Notes: generated by a model from the sequence alone, not told the origin. DNA of 64,000 bases from CAIYZT01 sp031385445 (GCA_031385445.1 JANNBM010000051.1:62001-126000); one strand, 5' to 3'; positions 8,785-16,749 are shown, numbered from the stretch's first letter. Translations and numbers: made by a program.

Positions 8785-9859
8785 CGGGCCACCAGCCCGC
8801 GCTGGTTGGCGCGCCGTCGTCATAGGGCGCAAGCCAGGCGGTCATCGCATCACGGTTGCGCAAAAACCCCTTATAGGCAGCCAGATCAGGATGCAGATCA
8901 CGCACCACCCGGTGCAAACGGCGGCCCCATTTGGGCACGGTGACAATCTCTTCGAATTTCCCCAGATAGCAGCGGATCGAAAACGCCACAGCGTTCGATC
9001 GCGGCAGCCGGAACAGCGCCTGCAATTCCACCCGCAGGTGCTGTTTATGCCCAAGGTTTTCCGCCGTCAGCGACGTCTTCGTCGGTCCCCAAACCGGATA
9101 GGTTTCGGGCGCGGTGTCAAGCAGCGGGTTGACCGTCATCGTCCAATTAAACCGCCGCACCGGCGCGCCATGCTGCAGCTTCAGCAAAAACTTCAGCGCC
9201 CGGTCAAAGATGCCCTTTTCATGCGCCAAAGGCACCGGCGCGTGCCATTCCATGAAGCTCATCCCGATGTCGAAATCGAGCGACCAATCGGCCTGCGAGG
9301 TGATCATCCCCGCATCCATCCACAGGTCATTATCGCGTTCATCCTGAAGCGAAAAATCGCCCTGCGTCTGGCGGGTAATGTATTCGAACGGGCCATAAGG
9401 CAGCGTGCTTTCGTCCAGAAAGGTGAAATGCTGGTCAATGCCCAACGGCCGGTTGACCCAGTGCCAGTGATCGCCATCCCGCGTCAGCGAAAACCACTGC
9501 GGATAGTCGCGGGCCTTGCTTTCCATGATCAGTTCCAGCAGGTCCCAGCCAGCCAGCCCCATATGCGGCAGCGATTGGCAGCGCAGCGGGTCCTCGGCCA
9601 GAACCTTGGCCCGGTCGATCATTTCGGAAATGTAATGCTCGTCCACATCAAACGCATGTTCAAAGACCGAGCCTTTGCGCCCCGATGTATGCGGCTCCAT
9701 ATTGACCGAATACATGTAATCGTCGCGGTCAAAGGGAAAGGGAAACCGGCGGATCCCCTCAGGCGAGTTGGCATAGGTGAAATCACCTCGAAAAGTTTCA
9801 TCGCGGAAATAGCCGCCAAAGGCACCGGGCTCGGGATTGGGTTTGAAATCAAGGCTCAT
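8777..9859 (-). CDS. dmmC: Dimethylamine monooxygenase, heme-dependent N-demethylase subunit
   Basis: A 360-aa protein of the heme-dependent oxidative N-demethylase family (formerly DUF3445), the oxygenase component that removes a methyl group from dimethylamine. Diagnostic stretches include the N-terminal RRFPFPFDRDDYMYSVNM, a central DYPQWFSLTRDG-HWHWVNRPL, and RRFNWTMTVNPL near residue 240. It is the fourth gene of a dmmD-A-B-C run. Its start lies 9 bp from the dmmB stop, and its own stop overlaps the downstream regulator start. Electrons should come from the ferredoxin-reductase subunit DmmB. Which subunit is called A or C varies; I use C for the heme protein. Confidence 0.82.
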   Translation of the reverse strand: MSLDFKPNPEPGAFGGYFRDETFRGDFTYANSPEGIRRFPFPFDRDDYMYSVNMEPHTSGRKGSVFEHAFDVDEHYISEMIDRAKVLAEDPLRCQSLPHMGLAGWDLLELIMESKARDYPQWFSLTRDGDHWHWVNRPLGIDQHFTFLDESTLPYGPFEYITRQTQGDFSLQDERDNDLWMDAGMITSQADWSLDFDIGMSFMEWHAPVPLAHEKGIFDRALKFLLKLQHGAPVRRFNWTMTVNPLLDTAPETYPVWGPTKTSLTAENLGHKQHLRVELQALFRLPRSNAVAFSIRCYLGKFEEIVTVPKWGRRLHRVVRDLHPDLAAYKGFLRNRDAMTAWLAPYDDGAPTSAGWWPDD

Positions 9860-9868
9860 CAGCGCCTC

Positions 9869-10831
9869 CTATCGGTCAAGGATCAGGGTGGTGCCCTCGA
9901 ACCGCGACACGCAAGGCATGATCTTTTGCCCGGCGGCCTGATCCTGAGGGGTCAGCCAATGGTCACGGTGCAGGATCTGCCCATCGCAGCGCAGCACGGT
10001 GGTTTCGCATTGCCCGCAAGCGCCGCCGCGGCACAGATAGGGCGCATCAACCCCCGCTGCCTCCATCGCCTCCAGCAGCGATTGCGAGGTGCCGACGGTG
10101 ACGGTCTTACCCGACGCGGCCAGCGTCGCGGTAAAGGGCGAGCCGGTGCCGGGCGCGAGGAATTCCTCGTGATGCAGCGCATGGGCGGGCCAGCCCATCT
10201 TGGCGGCGCTCGTCAGCACCCAATCGATCATGCCCTTCGGCCCGCAGACATACAGATGCGTGCCAAGCGGCTGCATCGACAGCACCGAGTGCAGATCTAT
10301 CGCCTGCTTTTCATCGTCAAAATAACACCTTACACGGCCCGGATGCGCGGCGGTCAGACGGTTCATATAGGCACCAAGCGCCGAATTGCGGGCGGCGTAA
10401 TGCAGTTCAAACCGTCCGCCAAGCTGCGTGATCTGGGCGATTTGGGACAGGAATGGCGTGATGCCAATACCGCCCGCGATCATCAGATGCTTGCGCGCGC
10501 GGGTGTCCAGCGGGAACAGATTGACGGGATAGGAAATCTCCATCTCCATCCCCGTCTGCAGATGGCTGTGCATGAACAAAGACCCGCCCCGCCCCACATC
10601 ATCACGGCGCACCGAAATCTCGTATCCGGCGCGGTCCGCAGGCGCCGACATCAGCGAATAGGGGTTCAGGCGGCGGGTGCCGTGATCGTCCATCTCCACC
10701 ACGATATGCGCGCCGCCCGAAAACGCGGGCATCAGCGCGCCGTCCCTGCGCACAAAGCGAAAGCGTTTGATCAGCGCGTTAACCTGCACCACCTCGGCCA
10801 CCCTCACCTGCAGCTTGGCACCGCCGCTCAT
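9869..10831 (-). CDS. dmmB: Dimethylamine monooxygenase reductase subunit, FAD/[2Fe-2S]
   Basis: A 320-aa phthalate-dioxygenase-reductase/VanB-like electron transfer protein. It has a flavin domain with RRLNPYSLMS (residues 53-62), an NAD(P)H-binding domain with IAGGIGITPFLSQ (118-130) and YVCGPKGMIDWV (194-205), and a C-terminal plant-type ferredoxin domain. The cluster ligands are C267, C272, C275 and C307 (CRGGACGQC and the later MPCVSR). The ATG at 10831 overlaps the dmmA stop in an ATGA junction; a longer in-frame start upstream would run into dmmA and is unlikely. It passes electrons from NAD(P)H to the heme subunit. Confidence 0.85.
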   Translation of the reverse strand: MSGGAKLQVRVAEVVQVNALIKRFRFVRRDGALMPAFSGGAHIVVEMDDHGTRRLNPYSLMSAPADRAGYEISVRRDDVGRGGSLFMHSHLQTGMEMEISYPVNLFPLDTRARKHLMIAGGIGITPFLSQIAQITQLGGRFELHYAARNSALGAYMNRLTAAHPGRVRCYFDDEKQAIDLHSVLSMQPLGTHLYVCGPKGMIDWVLTSAAKMGWPAHALHHEEFLAPGTGSPFTATLAASGKTVTVGTSQSLLEAMEAAGVDAPYLCRGGACGQCETTVLRCDGQILHRDHWLTPQDQAAGQKIMPCVSRFEGTTLILDR

Positions 10832-11445
10832 GCAAACCTCACCACGGGGGCGGGCACATGGCCCGGATCTTCGGCGTCGATGTTCACGCCCTGAAACGCG
10901 GCCAGCCGGCGCGAATAATGGTCGCGCACGAACAGATGCAGCCCGCAATGGCTGCATTCAAACGGATCAATGGCCACATTCTCGGTGATGCCCTTGCAAT
11001 GCACACATTGCACGCGCCGCAAGGTCGATCCGCGATGCTCTTTCTGAATGTCGCGCCACGGCACGCCCGTCGCCATGATGTCCCGCTCTGCCTGTCCCAT
11101 CAGGCCCTCGGTGCCGGTCAGGTAAAACTGCGTGCCCATATGCGCGTTCGCCAAAACCTGCGCCAAACGGGGCAGCAACGTCGGGATCGTCGGCGCGCGG
11201 AAAAACTGCGCCGCGCCCAATGCTGACAGATCAGCGCTTTGGTCGGTCCCCGTCGGCCCCGGCGTATACATCACATGCAGCGCCGCCAGCATCGCCCCCC
11301 GGTCCGGCGCACGGGCAAGCAGATCCATCACCGCTCCCGCCCCCTCGCCATCCGCCACCACCAGATGCAGCCCGCCCAAGCGCGGCTCCAGCACGCCGTA
11401 AACCGGACGGCTTTTGATCGCGGGCGGAAACTCTGTCTTGCTCAT
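10828..11445 (-). CDS. dmmA: Dimethylamine monooxygenase small zinc-ribbon subunit
   Basis: A 205-aa protein with an N-terminal domain of no obvious catalytic motif and a C-terminal Cys4 ribbon: C147/C150 (QCVHCKG) and C164/C167 (ECSHCGLHLFVRDHYS). This matches the DmmA-type subunit found only in dimethylamine monooxygenases. The ribbon could hold Zn or a rubredoxin-like Fe; it may bridge DmmB and DmmC. It overlaps dmmB by 4 nt. It is separated from dmmD by 116 bp that contain a hairpin plus a Rhodobacterales-type repeat core, so dmmD may also be transcribed or processed separately. Confidence 0.8.
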   Translation of the reverse strand: MSKTEFPPAIKSRPVYGVLEPRLGGLHLVVADGEGAGAVMDLLARAPDRGAMLAALHVMYTPGPTGTDQSADLSALGAAQFFRAPTIPTLLPRLAQVLANAHMGTQFYLTGTEGLMGQAERDIMATGVPWRDIQKEHRGSTLRRVQCVHCKGITENVAIDPFECSHCGLHLFVRDHYSRRLAAFQGVNIDAEDPGHVPAPVVRFA

Positions 11446-11460
11446 CTGCGCCGCACCTTA

Positions 11461-11506
11461 CCCATTCCTCTGTCTGAAAATATCCAGGCCCGAAAAGGTT
11501 TCGGGC
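11461..11506 (-). repeat. Hairpin plus GGATATTTT-AGACAGA repeat, copy 3
   Basis: Read on the minus strand, a hairpin GCCCGAAA-CCT-TTTCGGGC (11488-11506) is followed by GGATATTTTCAGACAGAGGA and ATGGG (11461-11485). The same core occurs on the plus strand at 41234-41260 and 63832-63859, each time preceded by a G/C hairpin. This copy sits between dmmD and dmmA. Confidence 0.6.
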
Positions 11507-11561
11507 TTGCCGGAGGCGCCTGCCGTTTCAGCAGTGGCCCCCGGCAGACGTTATCCCCCTC

Positions 11562-12701
11562 TCAATCCTTCGCAGTCCGCCGCTGCTTCAGGGCGTCAAC
11601 GAACGGCATCGCATGCGTCATCGCCTTGATTGGCCCATGCGTTCCGCAGCGCACTTCCAGCGCGGTGCCATCTTTCGCACAATCAACCGGCAGACGCGCG
11701 ATGGCGATGGTGTGATTGTTCAGGGGCGAGTGCATGGCCTGCGTCACCAGACCGACCTTCGCGCCATCCCGAAACACCGGCGCGCCGTTTCCGGGCACAT
11801 TGGAGCCTTCCATTTTCAGGCCCCAGATCTTGAACCGCTCGCGCCCTTTCAGGCGGTAATGCTCTTCTGCGCCGCGAAACCCCACCTTGCCGGGCGAGAC
11901 GGTGAAATCGAGGCCAAGTTCCCACAAAGTATCGCCCGGACCCTCGTTTTCGAACGGATAAATCTCGGAATTGTCGAAGGGGAAGAACAGCAAATAACTT
12001 TCGGTGCGCAGCATATCCAGCGTGGTGAACCGGCACGGGATAATGCCCATCCCTTGGCCTTCGTCCAGAATCCGGTCCCAGATCATCGGCGCATCCTGCC
12101 CACGGCAGAAAATCTCGTATCCGCGCTCGCCGGTATAACCGGTGCGCGACAGGGTGATCGGTTTGCCGAACAGCGAGGTGCCCATATGGCTGAAATAGGG
12201 CAAGGCCCGCACGCCCGGAATGTGCTTTTCGAGGTAATCCACCGCCATCGGCCCCTGCAGCGACAGATCGTGCAGGTTGTCATCAAAGCGCACCGACACA
12301 TCGCGCCCCGTGGCGGCCATGGTCAGCTGTTCATGCGCGCCGCCCGATCCGTGCACCACGGTAAAGCTGTTCGGCCCAAAGCGGTAAATCACGCAATCGT
12401 CGATGAACTTGCCCGCATCGTTCAGCATGCAGGCATAAACCGCGCGCCCCGGCATCAGCTTTTCCATGTTCCGCGTGGTGGCGCGTTCGATGACATGGCT
12501 GGCTGCAGGCCCGGTGACATGCACCTTTTTCAGGCCCGACACATCCATCAGCCCTGCCTTGGTGCGGATCGCCATGTATTCGGCGTCCGGATCGCCCTTG
12601 GAATAAGACCATGCGGTGCCCATCCCGCTCCAGTCTTCCAGATCGGACCCAAGCGCGCGGTGACGGTCCATCAATGCGGAAAAGCGCCAGGAATTGGTCA
12701 T
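11562..12701 (-). CDS. dmmD: Dimethylamine-pathway GcvT-family folate protein DmmD
   Basis: A 379-aa stand-alone GcvT/aminomethyltransferase-family protein. The hallmark LSRTGYTGERGYEIFCRG and the N-terminal AGLMDVSGLKKVHVTGP and ATTRNMEKLMPGRAVYACM are clear. Leading the dmmDABC run, it most likely captures the formaldehyde released by dimethylamine oxidation on tetrahydrofolate. I chose the ATG at 12701 (MTNSWRFSALMDRHRALGSD), not the in-frame ATG 63 bp upstream, because the family begins there. The 297 bp upstream contains structured element B, whose hairpin could act in the 5' leader. It resembles the C-terminal half of Tdm, so two related folate domains serve consecutive demethylations. 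Confidence 0.83.
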   Translation of the reverse strand: MTNSWRFSALMDRHRALGSDLEDWSGMGTAWSYSKGDPDAEYMAIRTKAGLMDVSGLKKVHVTGPAASHVIERATTRNMEKLMPGRAVYACMLNDAGKFIDDCVIYRFGPNSFTVVHGSGGAHEQLTMAATGRDVSVRFDDNLHDLSLQGPMAVDYLEKHIPGVRALPYFSHMGTSLFGKPITLSRTGYTGERGYEIFCRGQDAPMIWDRILDEGQGMGIIPCRFTTLDMLRTESYLLFFPFDNSEIYPFENEGPGDTLWELGLDFTVSPGKVGFRGAEEHYRLKGRERFKIWGLKMEGSNVPGNGAPVFRDGAKVGLVTQAMHSPLNNHTIAIARLPVDCAKDGTALEVRCGTHGPIKAMTHAMPFVDALKQRRTAKD

Positions 12702-12835
12702 GTCAAAGCCCCCTGAATTGGTCCGATTTTCGCCAAGTCTGAAAGGATTGTCGCCAAAAAGCAATATTCAAATGCAAGAATTTTTCTTGGCAGGGAACAA
12801 TGCATTAGAGTGGTCTGCTTTTTCGGAACGGACAA

Positions 12836-12966
12836 AAACTCTCTGGGAGAGAGTTTTTACGTAACGTTGCCCGATAGGCGGAACGCCGTTTGGGCAAGGG
12901 GCTATCAGCAGTCCCAAGGGTTCAGGAATTTGACCGCGCCTGCCCGAGGGCAGGCGCGGCCAAATT
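12836..12966. repeat. Structured composite intergenic element, copy B
   Basis: Lies between the APC permease stop and the dmmD start. Plus-strand modules in order: hairpin AAACTCTCT-GGG-AGAGAGTTT (12836-12856) with T5; nested stem TTGCCC (12867-12872)/GGGCAA (12892-12897) around GGCG-GAA-CGCC; a variable segment; then a near-perfect 19-bp hairpin (12927-12945/12948-12966) beginning AATTTGACCGCGCCTGCC. Order, T5 position and the AATTTGACCGCGCCTGCC segment match copy A at 2801-2956. The stem sequences differ yet still pair (AACGCTCC versus AACTCTCT; GCC-GAAA-GGC versus GGCG-GAA-CGCC). On the minus strand the first hairpin becomes the last, followed by T5, 135 bp before dmmD. Confidence 0.6.
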
Positions 12967-12998
12967 CGATTGAATTCAAATTTGCCAAGTGCCTGGGT

Positions 12999-14762
12999 CT
13001 ACCCTGGCAGCACAAAGAACCAGTTGGCCCAAAGCACCACAATCGCCCCGGCGGCCAAGGTCAGATAGGGCAGCATGCCTGCCTTTTTCTCGCCCAGGTC
13101 CCCCTCTTTCAAGCCCAGATCGTCATAGGCTTCCTTGGGGAACTTGCCGCTGTCCTGCATGTAATGGCGATACCAGAACACCGGAATGATCAGCGCGGCA
13201 AAGATCAGCCCCGACCACAGCGCGTTGGAATAGCCCCAAACCTTGGCCCCTGCGCCAAGGAACAGCGCGTTGACAAAGGCGAGCACCGTGTTCACCCCGA
13301 TCAGCCAGTTCGGCGCTTTCCACGGACGCTCCATATGGCCCGAATCGATACGGTGGATCCAGCCAGCGTTCAGGTTCAGGAAGTTGAACAGGATGTACCC
13401 GACATTCGAGATGGCAAGGACATAAAAGTAGCCGCCAATGTCCGACGCCAGCGCCAGCAGAAAGACATTGAAGGTAAAGTCAGTCCACATCGCGCGGGAA
13501 GGCACGCCTTTTTCGTTCACGCTCGACAGGTATTTCGGCAACCAACCATCGCGCGAGCCTTGGTACAGCGTGCGCGATGAACCGGCGAGGGCGGTCATGA
13601 TCGCCATAAAAAGCGCCATGATCATCAAGATCACAAAGACCTGCGTGATCACCGCGCCGCCGCCCACCATATTGCCCAAAGCCTCGGCAATGCCGGTGCC
13701 GTCAACAATACCGGCCGCAAGCATACCCTCCTGGCCCAAAACGCCCTGAAACGCGAAGGGGATGATAAAGAAGAACACGCAGCACAAAAGGCCCGAATAG
13801 AAGATGGCGCGGAAGGTGTCGGTTTTGGGGTCTTTCAGCTCTCGGGTATAGCACACGGCTGTTTCAAAGCCGTAGGTGGACCAAGCCGCGATATAAAGGC
13901 CGCCAAGGAACAGCGTCCAGCCGCCAACGCTCCAGTCGCCATCAACACCGGAATAGGCGGCGGTGGGGGGCAACAGGTTCGTGACGTTCATCGTGTTGAT
14001 CGCGCCGGTAAAGATCGGCACAAGGCCGACCAGCAGCAAGGGCACCAGCACAATGATCGCCAGCCACTTTTGCGCGTTGGCGGTCGATGCGATGCCCCGG
14101 TGCTGGATCATCAGGATGACCAGCATCAGCAAAACACCGATGATGAAGGTGGAGTTGAAGTGCAAAACCCCCAGACCGGGGATGTTCAGGGTTGCGGCCT
14201 CGAACATGCGGAAGGCGGGGGTCAGGGCGGAAACGCCGTCGGTCGTGGCAACGGCGGTGATGGCGTCCGGCAGGGCAGTGCCGGCGTTCGCGGCCATATA
14301 GTCGATCACGCTTTGGCTTTCAGCGGTATAGCTGGCAAGGTTGGCCGCGATCCAGTCCACCACTTGCGCGCTTTCGGCCAAGGGGACCGGGAACAGCGCG
14401 TTCAGGATATACCCGGCCGCGATGGCGCAGCCCAGCGACAGCACGGGCGACCATGCGAACCAGTTGCACCACACCGACAAAGGCGCGATGATCTTGGAAT
14501 AGCGCAGCCAAGCGGTCGCGCCATAAACCGATGTGCCGCCGGATTTGTTGCCAAACATCCCCGCCATTTCGGCATAGGTAAAGCTTTGCAAAAAGCCCAT
14601 GATCATCGAGATGATCCAGACCACAAAGGCCAGCTTTCCGGTGGTGCCCGCTATGCCGCCGATTGAGAAAAGCACAAGTGGCGGCACCCCTGCCGCAACC
14701 CAGAACGCGCCTTTCCAGTCAAGCGCCCGAACCATCTGGCCCGAGCCTGTTTCGTTACTCAT
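12999..14762 (-). CDS. APC-family permease, candidate methylated-amine transporter
   Basis: A 587-aa inner-membrane transporter of the amino acid-polyamine-organocation type. The start (LDWKGAFWVAAGVPPLVLFSIGGIAGTTGK) has the glycine-rich first membrane helix, and the pattern continues through about twelve to fourteen hydrophobic segments. A long polar loop is near residues 120-190, and the C-terminus is a hydrophilic stretch plus one last helix. It is placed between tmm and dmmD on the same strand. That position, with no other importer in the block, makes uptake of tri-, di- or monomethylamine or TMAO a reasonable guess, but the substrate is not shown by sequence. Confidence 0.82.
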   Translation of the reverse strand: MSNETGSGQMVRALDWKGAFWVAAGVPPLVLFSIGGIAGTTGKLAFVVWIISMIMGFLQSFTYAEMAGMFGNKSGGTSVYGATAWLRYSKIIAPLSVWCNWFAWSPVLSLGCAIAAGYILNALFPVPLAESAQVVDWIAANLASYTAESQSVIDYMAANAGTALPDAITAVATTDGVSALTPAFRMFEAATLNIPGLGVLHFNSTFIIGVLLMLVILMIQHRGIASTANAQKWLAIIVLVPLLLVGLVPIFTGAINTMNVTNLLPPTAAYSGVDGDWSVGGWTLFLGGLYIAAWSTYGFETAVCYTRELKDPKTDTFRAIFYSGLLCCVFFFIIPFAFQGVLGQEGMLAAGIVDGTGIAEALGNMVGGGAVITQVFVILMIMALFMAIMTALAGSSRTLYQGSRDGWLPKYLSSVNEKGVPSRAMWTDFTFNVFLLALASDIGGYFYVLAISNVGYILFNFLNLNAGWIHRIDSGHMERPWKAPNWLIGVNTVLAFVNALFLGAGAKVWGYSNALWSGLIFAALIIPVFWYRHYMQDSGKFPKEAYDDLGLKEGDLGEKKAGMLPYLTLAAGAIVVLWANWFFVLPG

Positions 14763-15019
14763 GTCCCTTGCTCCCGTTGTTTTTCGCAGCTGAATCCACG
14801 TCGGTCCGCCGCGTTTGAGTGGTCAGTCAACAAAGCCCAAGGCCAACGGCCAAGGGAAGGCATCATCCGGTTCCGCCCTCATATCCCAAAGGGCTCGGCG
14901 CAAGGTGAGTGGGACCTTGGTTCCGATAGCCCGAGAAAAGCACATCAAATGCCTTCGTGGCGAGGAATTTTTTCATTGTGAAGAAAAAACGTTTCACCCG
15001 TCACGCTGAAAGCCCCGCG
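14763..15019. other. Intergenic region upstream of APC permease
   Basis: 257 bp before the permease start. I see no gene in it. The AT-rich patch around 14960-14990 (ATTTTTTCATTGTGAAG) is the only likely promoter-like stretch for the minus-strand permease. Confidence 0.4.
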
Positions 15020-15178
15020 TCAGACCTGCGGCAAGGCTTGAAAATACGCCTCGGTTTCCGGATCTGCGGGAAACATCAGCTCGATCTTCATTTCAGACAA
15101 GGCAACATCCTCGGCTGACCTAAACTGGGCATAGGTCGAAAACATCGACAAGCGAAGCGGACCGGCGCGATAGAACAT
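15020..15178 (-). pseudogene. C-terminal remnant of an unidentified gene (minus strand)
   Basis: About 52 codons read like the genuine end of a protein (PLRLSMFSTYAQFRSAEDV, then EMKIELMFPADPE, stop at 15020). Upstream of about 15178 the same frame turns into unlikely composition (basic, Pro/Gln-rich), so the N-terminal part appears to be gone. The style resembles the C-terminal ligand-binding end of some HTH regulators, but I cannot name it. It lies back to back with a plus-strand remnant starting at 15182. Confidence 0.45.
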
Positions 15179-15181
15179 CGG

Positions 15182-15349
15182 CACCACGGCCCGGTCCTGC
15201 TGTGGTTCGTGGCCGACAGTGCCGGATCGCTTGCGGCTGGTGCCTTTCTGAATGTCGTGGGCAATCTTGTCTTTCTGGGGCTGTTTTTGATCCCCTTGCG
15301 GGCAAGCACGGAGCGCCCCCAAAGCAACAGCCACGGCCCGGCGGGTTAA
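15182..15349 (+). pseudogene. C-terminal remnant of a membrane protein (plus strand)
   Basis: Fifty-five codons ending in TAA at 15347-15349 encode a plausible last membrane segment and polar tail (GPVLLWFVADSAGSLAAGAF, then NVVGNLVFLGLFLIPL, RASTERPQ). No start codon or N-terminal part exists upstream, because the frame runs into the minus-strand remnant at 15178. With that remnant it looks like the scar of a divergent gene pair whose 5' halves were deleted. Confidence 0.45.
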
Positions 15350-15378
15350 CCGGGAATTGCCGCCCTTCGTTAACCCGC
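15341..15378. repeat. 10-bp perfect inverted repeat downstream of tmm
   Basis: GCGGGTTAAC (15341-15350) and GTTAACCCGC (15369-15378), spacer 18 bp. Each arm contains the self-palindrome GTTAAC. It lies 27 bp past the tmm stop and touches the stop of the plus-strand remnant. It may be a terminator stem without a T run or a protein site. Confidence 0.5.
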
Positions 15379-15405
15379 TGATATCAAGCGTTGAATGCCG
15401 AAACT

Positions 15406-16749
15406 TTAGTTGCGCAGATAGCTTTCCATGGAATCTTCCAGCGCATCTTTCCACGGCGTATGGTGCATCGGGGCCATGGTGCCCGTGATCACCGAACGGT
15501 AAGCATGATCGCGAAAGGTCATGATCCCGTCACCTTTGTGGTGCTTCCAGTCAAAGAACGCCTGACAGGCGCCATCGACGTCAAAGCTGGGGTAATCCGT
15601 CTCGGCGATCAGCTCTTTCACATATTCACCCTGATAATGGATCGCGTCATGGGCGTCTTTGCCCGCGTCCTCGTGGGCGATGCGGTCTGTCACGTCTTTG
15701 TCCAGCGCGGCCTTGTCCGCCGGAACGGTGATGCGGCCCAAAATCACATCGCGCGCCCACCAGGCCTGGGCGTCGAACATGTTGAACGTGAACCACTGAT
15801 CCTGCATGCCGATGTAAAACAGCGCCGGATTGTGCACATAGGCCACCCCCTTATACAGGTCTGCGGCGGCCAGACGGTTGCGGGTTTTCAGGCGCAGATC
15901 GTCGGGCAAATAGGGGAAATGGTGCTGATACCCGGTGCAAAGAATGATCGCATCGACCTTTTGCGACGTGCCGTCCTTGAAATAGGCGGTGTCCTCGTTC
16001 ACATGGGTCAGGATCGGCACTTCGGCCCAATTTGACGGCCAGTCGAACCCCATCGGCGCGGTGCGGTGCGCCACGGTGATTGATTTGGCCCCGTATTTCC
16101 AGCACTGGCTGCCGATATCCTCGGCTGAATAGCTGGTGCCGACGATCAGCAGGTCCTTGCCCTTGAACTCCATCGCGTCGCGGAAATCATGGGCGTGCAT
16201 GATGCGGCCGTTAAAGGTGGTAAAGCCGGGGAATTCGGGCACGTTCGGCGTGGAAAAGTGGCCCGAGGCGACGATGACATTGTCAAACACCTCGTCATAC
16301 ATCCGGTCGCCCTTCAGATCACAGGCGGTGACGGTAAACTTGCCGCGATCCGCGTCGTGGCGCACCATGCGAATCGCGGTCGAAAAACGGATCCAGTCCC
16401 GCACGCCCGCTTTTTGCACGCGGCCCTGAATATAATCGAACAAAACGGCGCGGGGGGGATAGCTGCCGATCTGCTTGCCAAAGTGCTCCTCAAAGGAATA
16501 GTCCGCGAATTCAAGACCTTCCTTCGGCCCATTCGACCACAAATAGCGGTACATCGAGCTGTGAACCGGCTCGCCGAACTGATCAAGCCCGGTGCGCCAG
16601 GTGTAATTCCACAGCCCGCCCCAGTTGTCCTGCTTTTCAAAGCAGACAATTTCGGGAATGTCCGCACCCTTGGCTTTCGCCGACTGGAACGCCCGCAAAA
16701 CCGCCAGCCCCGATGGCCCCGCCCCAATCACCGCAACCCGTTTCGTCAT
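15406..16749 (-). CDS. tmm: Trimethylamine monooxygenase (flavin-containing)
   Basis: Oxidises trimethylamine to TMAO with NADPH and O2; such enzymes may also act on other amines and sulfides. The 447-aa protein agrees closely, from memory, with roseobacter Tmm over its whole length. It has the FAD motif VIGAGPSG (residues 8-14), the CFEKQDNWGGLWNYTWRTGL segment, and the flavin-monooxygenase fingerprint FNGRIMHAHDF (179-189). It also has the NADPH-binding GTSYSAEDIGSQCW (204-217) and the C-terminal GTMAPMHHTPW. I chose the ATG at 16749 (MTKRVAVIGAGPSGLAVLRA), preceded by AGGGAAATTC. The 69 bp to nagA carry a palindrome CTTTCAGGCCCTGAAG (16782-16797), a possible control site. It starts the TMA to TMAO to DMA to MMA route whose later genes are downstream. 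Confidence 0.93.
   Translation of the reverse strand: MTKRVAVIGAGPSGLAVLRAFQSAKAKGADIPEIVCFEKQDNWGGLWNYTWRTGLDQFGEPVHSSMYRYLWSNGPKEGLEFADYSFEEHFGKQIGSYPPRAVLFDYIQGRVQKAGVRDWIRFSTAIRMVRHDADRGKFTVTACDLKGDRMYDEVFDNVIVASGHFSTPNVPEFPGFTTFNGRIMHAHDFRDAMEFKGKDLLIVGTSYSAEDIGSQCWKYGAKSITVAHRTAPMGFDWPSNWAEVPILTHVNEDTAYFKDGTSQKVDAIILCTGYQHHFPYLPDDLRLKTRNRLAAADLYKGVAYVHNPALFYIGMQDQWFTFNMFDAQAWWARDVILGRITVPADKAALDKDVTDRIAHEDAGKDAHDAIHYQGEYVKELIAETDYPSFDVDGACQAFFDWKHHKGDGIMTFRDHAYRSVITGTMAPMHHTPWKDALEDSMESYLRN

Noticed and set aside
8588..10894. Plus-strand 768-codon open frame
   Set aside because: Antisense to dmmC and dmmB; composition (Arg, Gln, His, Pro) typical of a high-GC shadow frame, no domain seen.
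12836..12998. Glycine or known folate riboswitch upstream of dmmD
   Set aside because: The element does not show the conserved glycine-aptamer core, and I could not match it to a known folate aptamer; reported only as an unassigned structured element.
15020..15454. Complete 144-aa gene downstream of tmm
   Set aside because: Only the C-terminal third has protein-like composition; the first part overlaps the tmm end and the plus-strand remnant.
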